Origin: JBDSLU01 sp039916225
GTDB lineage: Bacteria > Acidobacteriota > Vicinamibacteria > Vicinamibacterales > Vicinamibacteraceae
NCBI GenBank assembly: GCA_039916225.1
Contig: JBDSLU010000129.1
Coordinates: 1 to 5,958, forward strand
DNA length: 5,958 nucleotides
Direction: 5' to 3'
In this document: positions 5,781-5,958 of the stretch, piece after piece
Numbering within the stretch: position 1 is the first letter of the stretch
Layout: the number at the start of each line of letters is the position of its first letter
The notes under the pieces: generated by a model
The model's input: the letters and a program-made list of their open reading frames with translations, nothing else
The model's database searches: none
What the model was told of the DNA's origin: nothing
Program-made: the position numbers and the translations under genes

Positions 5781-5811
5781 GATGCCGTGGCGCTGCGCGC
5801 GCCATCTCATC
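5781..5811 (+). other. Leader stem-loop upstream of the DUF1579-type gene
   Basis: TGGCGC (5788-5793) pairs with GCGCCA (5799-5804) around a five-base loop. A symmetric three-by-three internal loop separates this from an outer GATG (5781-5784) and CATC (5808-5811) pairing. The structure ends 12 bases before the ribosome binding site, leaving that site free. Whether it is transcribed is unknown, because no strong promoter is visible. Confidence 0.3.
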
Positions 5812-5832
5812 CATTGACGCGACAGGAGCGCC

Positions 5833-5958
5833 ATGACCCGCCGTTTCGCCGCCATCATCGCCGCGTGTTTTTCCCTCACCCTGGTGCCCGCGGTGGCTGG
5901 CGCGCAACCAGGACCTGAACACAAGAAGCTCGAGGCGCTGGTCGGGCGGTGGCGGGTC
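5833..5958 (+). CDS. 5' end of an exported DUF1579-type protein (runs off the window)
   Basis: The ATG at 5833 has AGGAG at 5824-5828, four bases upstream. The 42 visible residues begin with a clear signal peptide: a basic n-region (MTRRF), a hydrophobic core (AAIIAACFSLTLVPAVA) and probable cleavage after AGA at residues 22-24. The mature start, PGPEHKKLEALVGRWRV, has the pattern G-P-E-H-K-x-L then L-V-G-x-W that opens DUF1579 proteins, small predicted beta-barrels that often carry a signal peptide in soil bacteria. Their function is not established. Too little is visible to check the rest of the domain. A 116-base spacer separates it from the preceding gene, which suggests its own promoter. 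Confidence 0.75.
   Translation, partial: MTRRFAAIIAACFSLTLVPAVAGAQPGPEHKKLEALVGRWRV

Noticed and set aside
5814..5819. TTGACG resembling a -35 element
   Set aside because: It lies only 13 bases before the ATG at 5833, leaving no room for a -10 element and a start point upstream of the gene.
1..5958. CRISPR array, insertion sequence, defence island or other mobile system
   Set aside because: No regularly spaced repeats, transposase, integrase, nuclease or toxin-like frames are visible, and composition is even across the genes.

Overview
The window is GC-rich throughout, with codons that mostly end in G or C, and every gene that can be supported lies on the + strand. The gene types (a twin-arginine-exported sugar isomerase-like protein, a long secreted M16 zinc peptidase, a secreted concanavalin-like domain protein and a DUF1579-type protein) fit a free-living, high-GC Gram-negative bacterium. 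My best guess is Acidobacteriota (Vicinamibacteria-like), from family resemblance and composition only; no phylogenetic marker gene is present.

Layout: (1) positions 1-246 hold the 3' end of a gene with a weak resemblance to dimeric alpha/beta-barrel proteins. (2) 329-1360 encodes a Tat-exported TIM-barrel protein of the sugar phosphate isomerase/epimerase family, preceded by a possible promoter and a GntR-like dyad. (3) 1459-4344 encodes a 961-residue PqqL-like M16 peptidase, possibly translated from a leaderless message. (4) 4345-4834 is a 490-base stretch without a convincing gene; it holds competing inverted repeats and a short tandem repeat. (5) 4835-5716 encodes a protein with a concanavalin-like (DUF1349-type) domain. 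Its start region contains a hairpin over the ribosome binding site and a terminator-like hairpin with six T residues inside the called reading frame. (6) 5717-5832 is a spacer with a 19-base dyad at the stop codon and a leader stem-loop. (7) 5833 to the end of the window is the start of an exported DUF1579-type protein.

The genes do not form an obvious pathway. Their shared property is export: all four genes whose 5' ends are visible appear to carry N-terminal export signals, though the one on the concanavalin-like protein is weak. The spacers of 82 to 490 bases and separate promoter-like signals suggest mostly individual transcription units. I see no CRISPR array, insertion sequence, integrase, RNA gene, toxin-antitoxin pair or defence gene. 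The coding content looks ordinary for such a genome. The points most worth a second look are the RNA-level structures around 4826-4883 and 4363-4401, the dyad at 5716-5734, and the proline-rich insertion in the isomerase-like protein.
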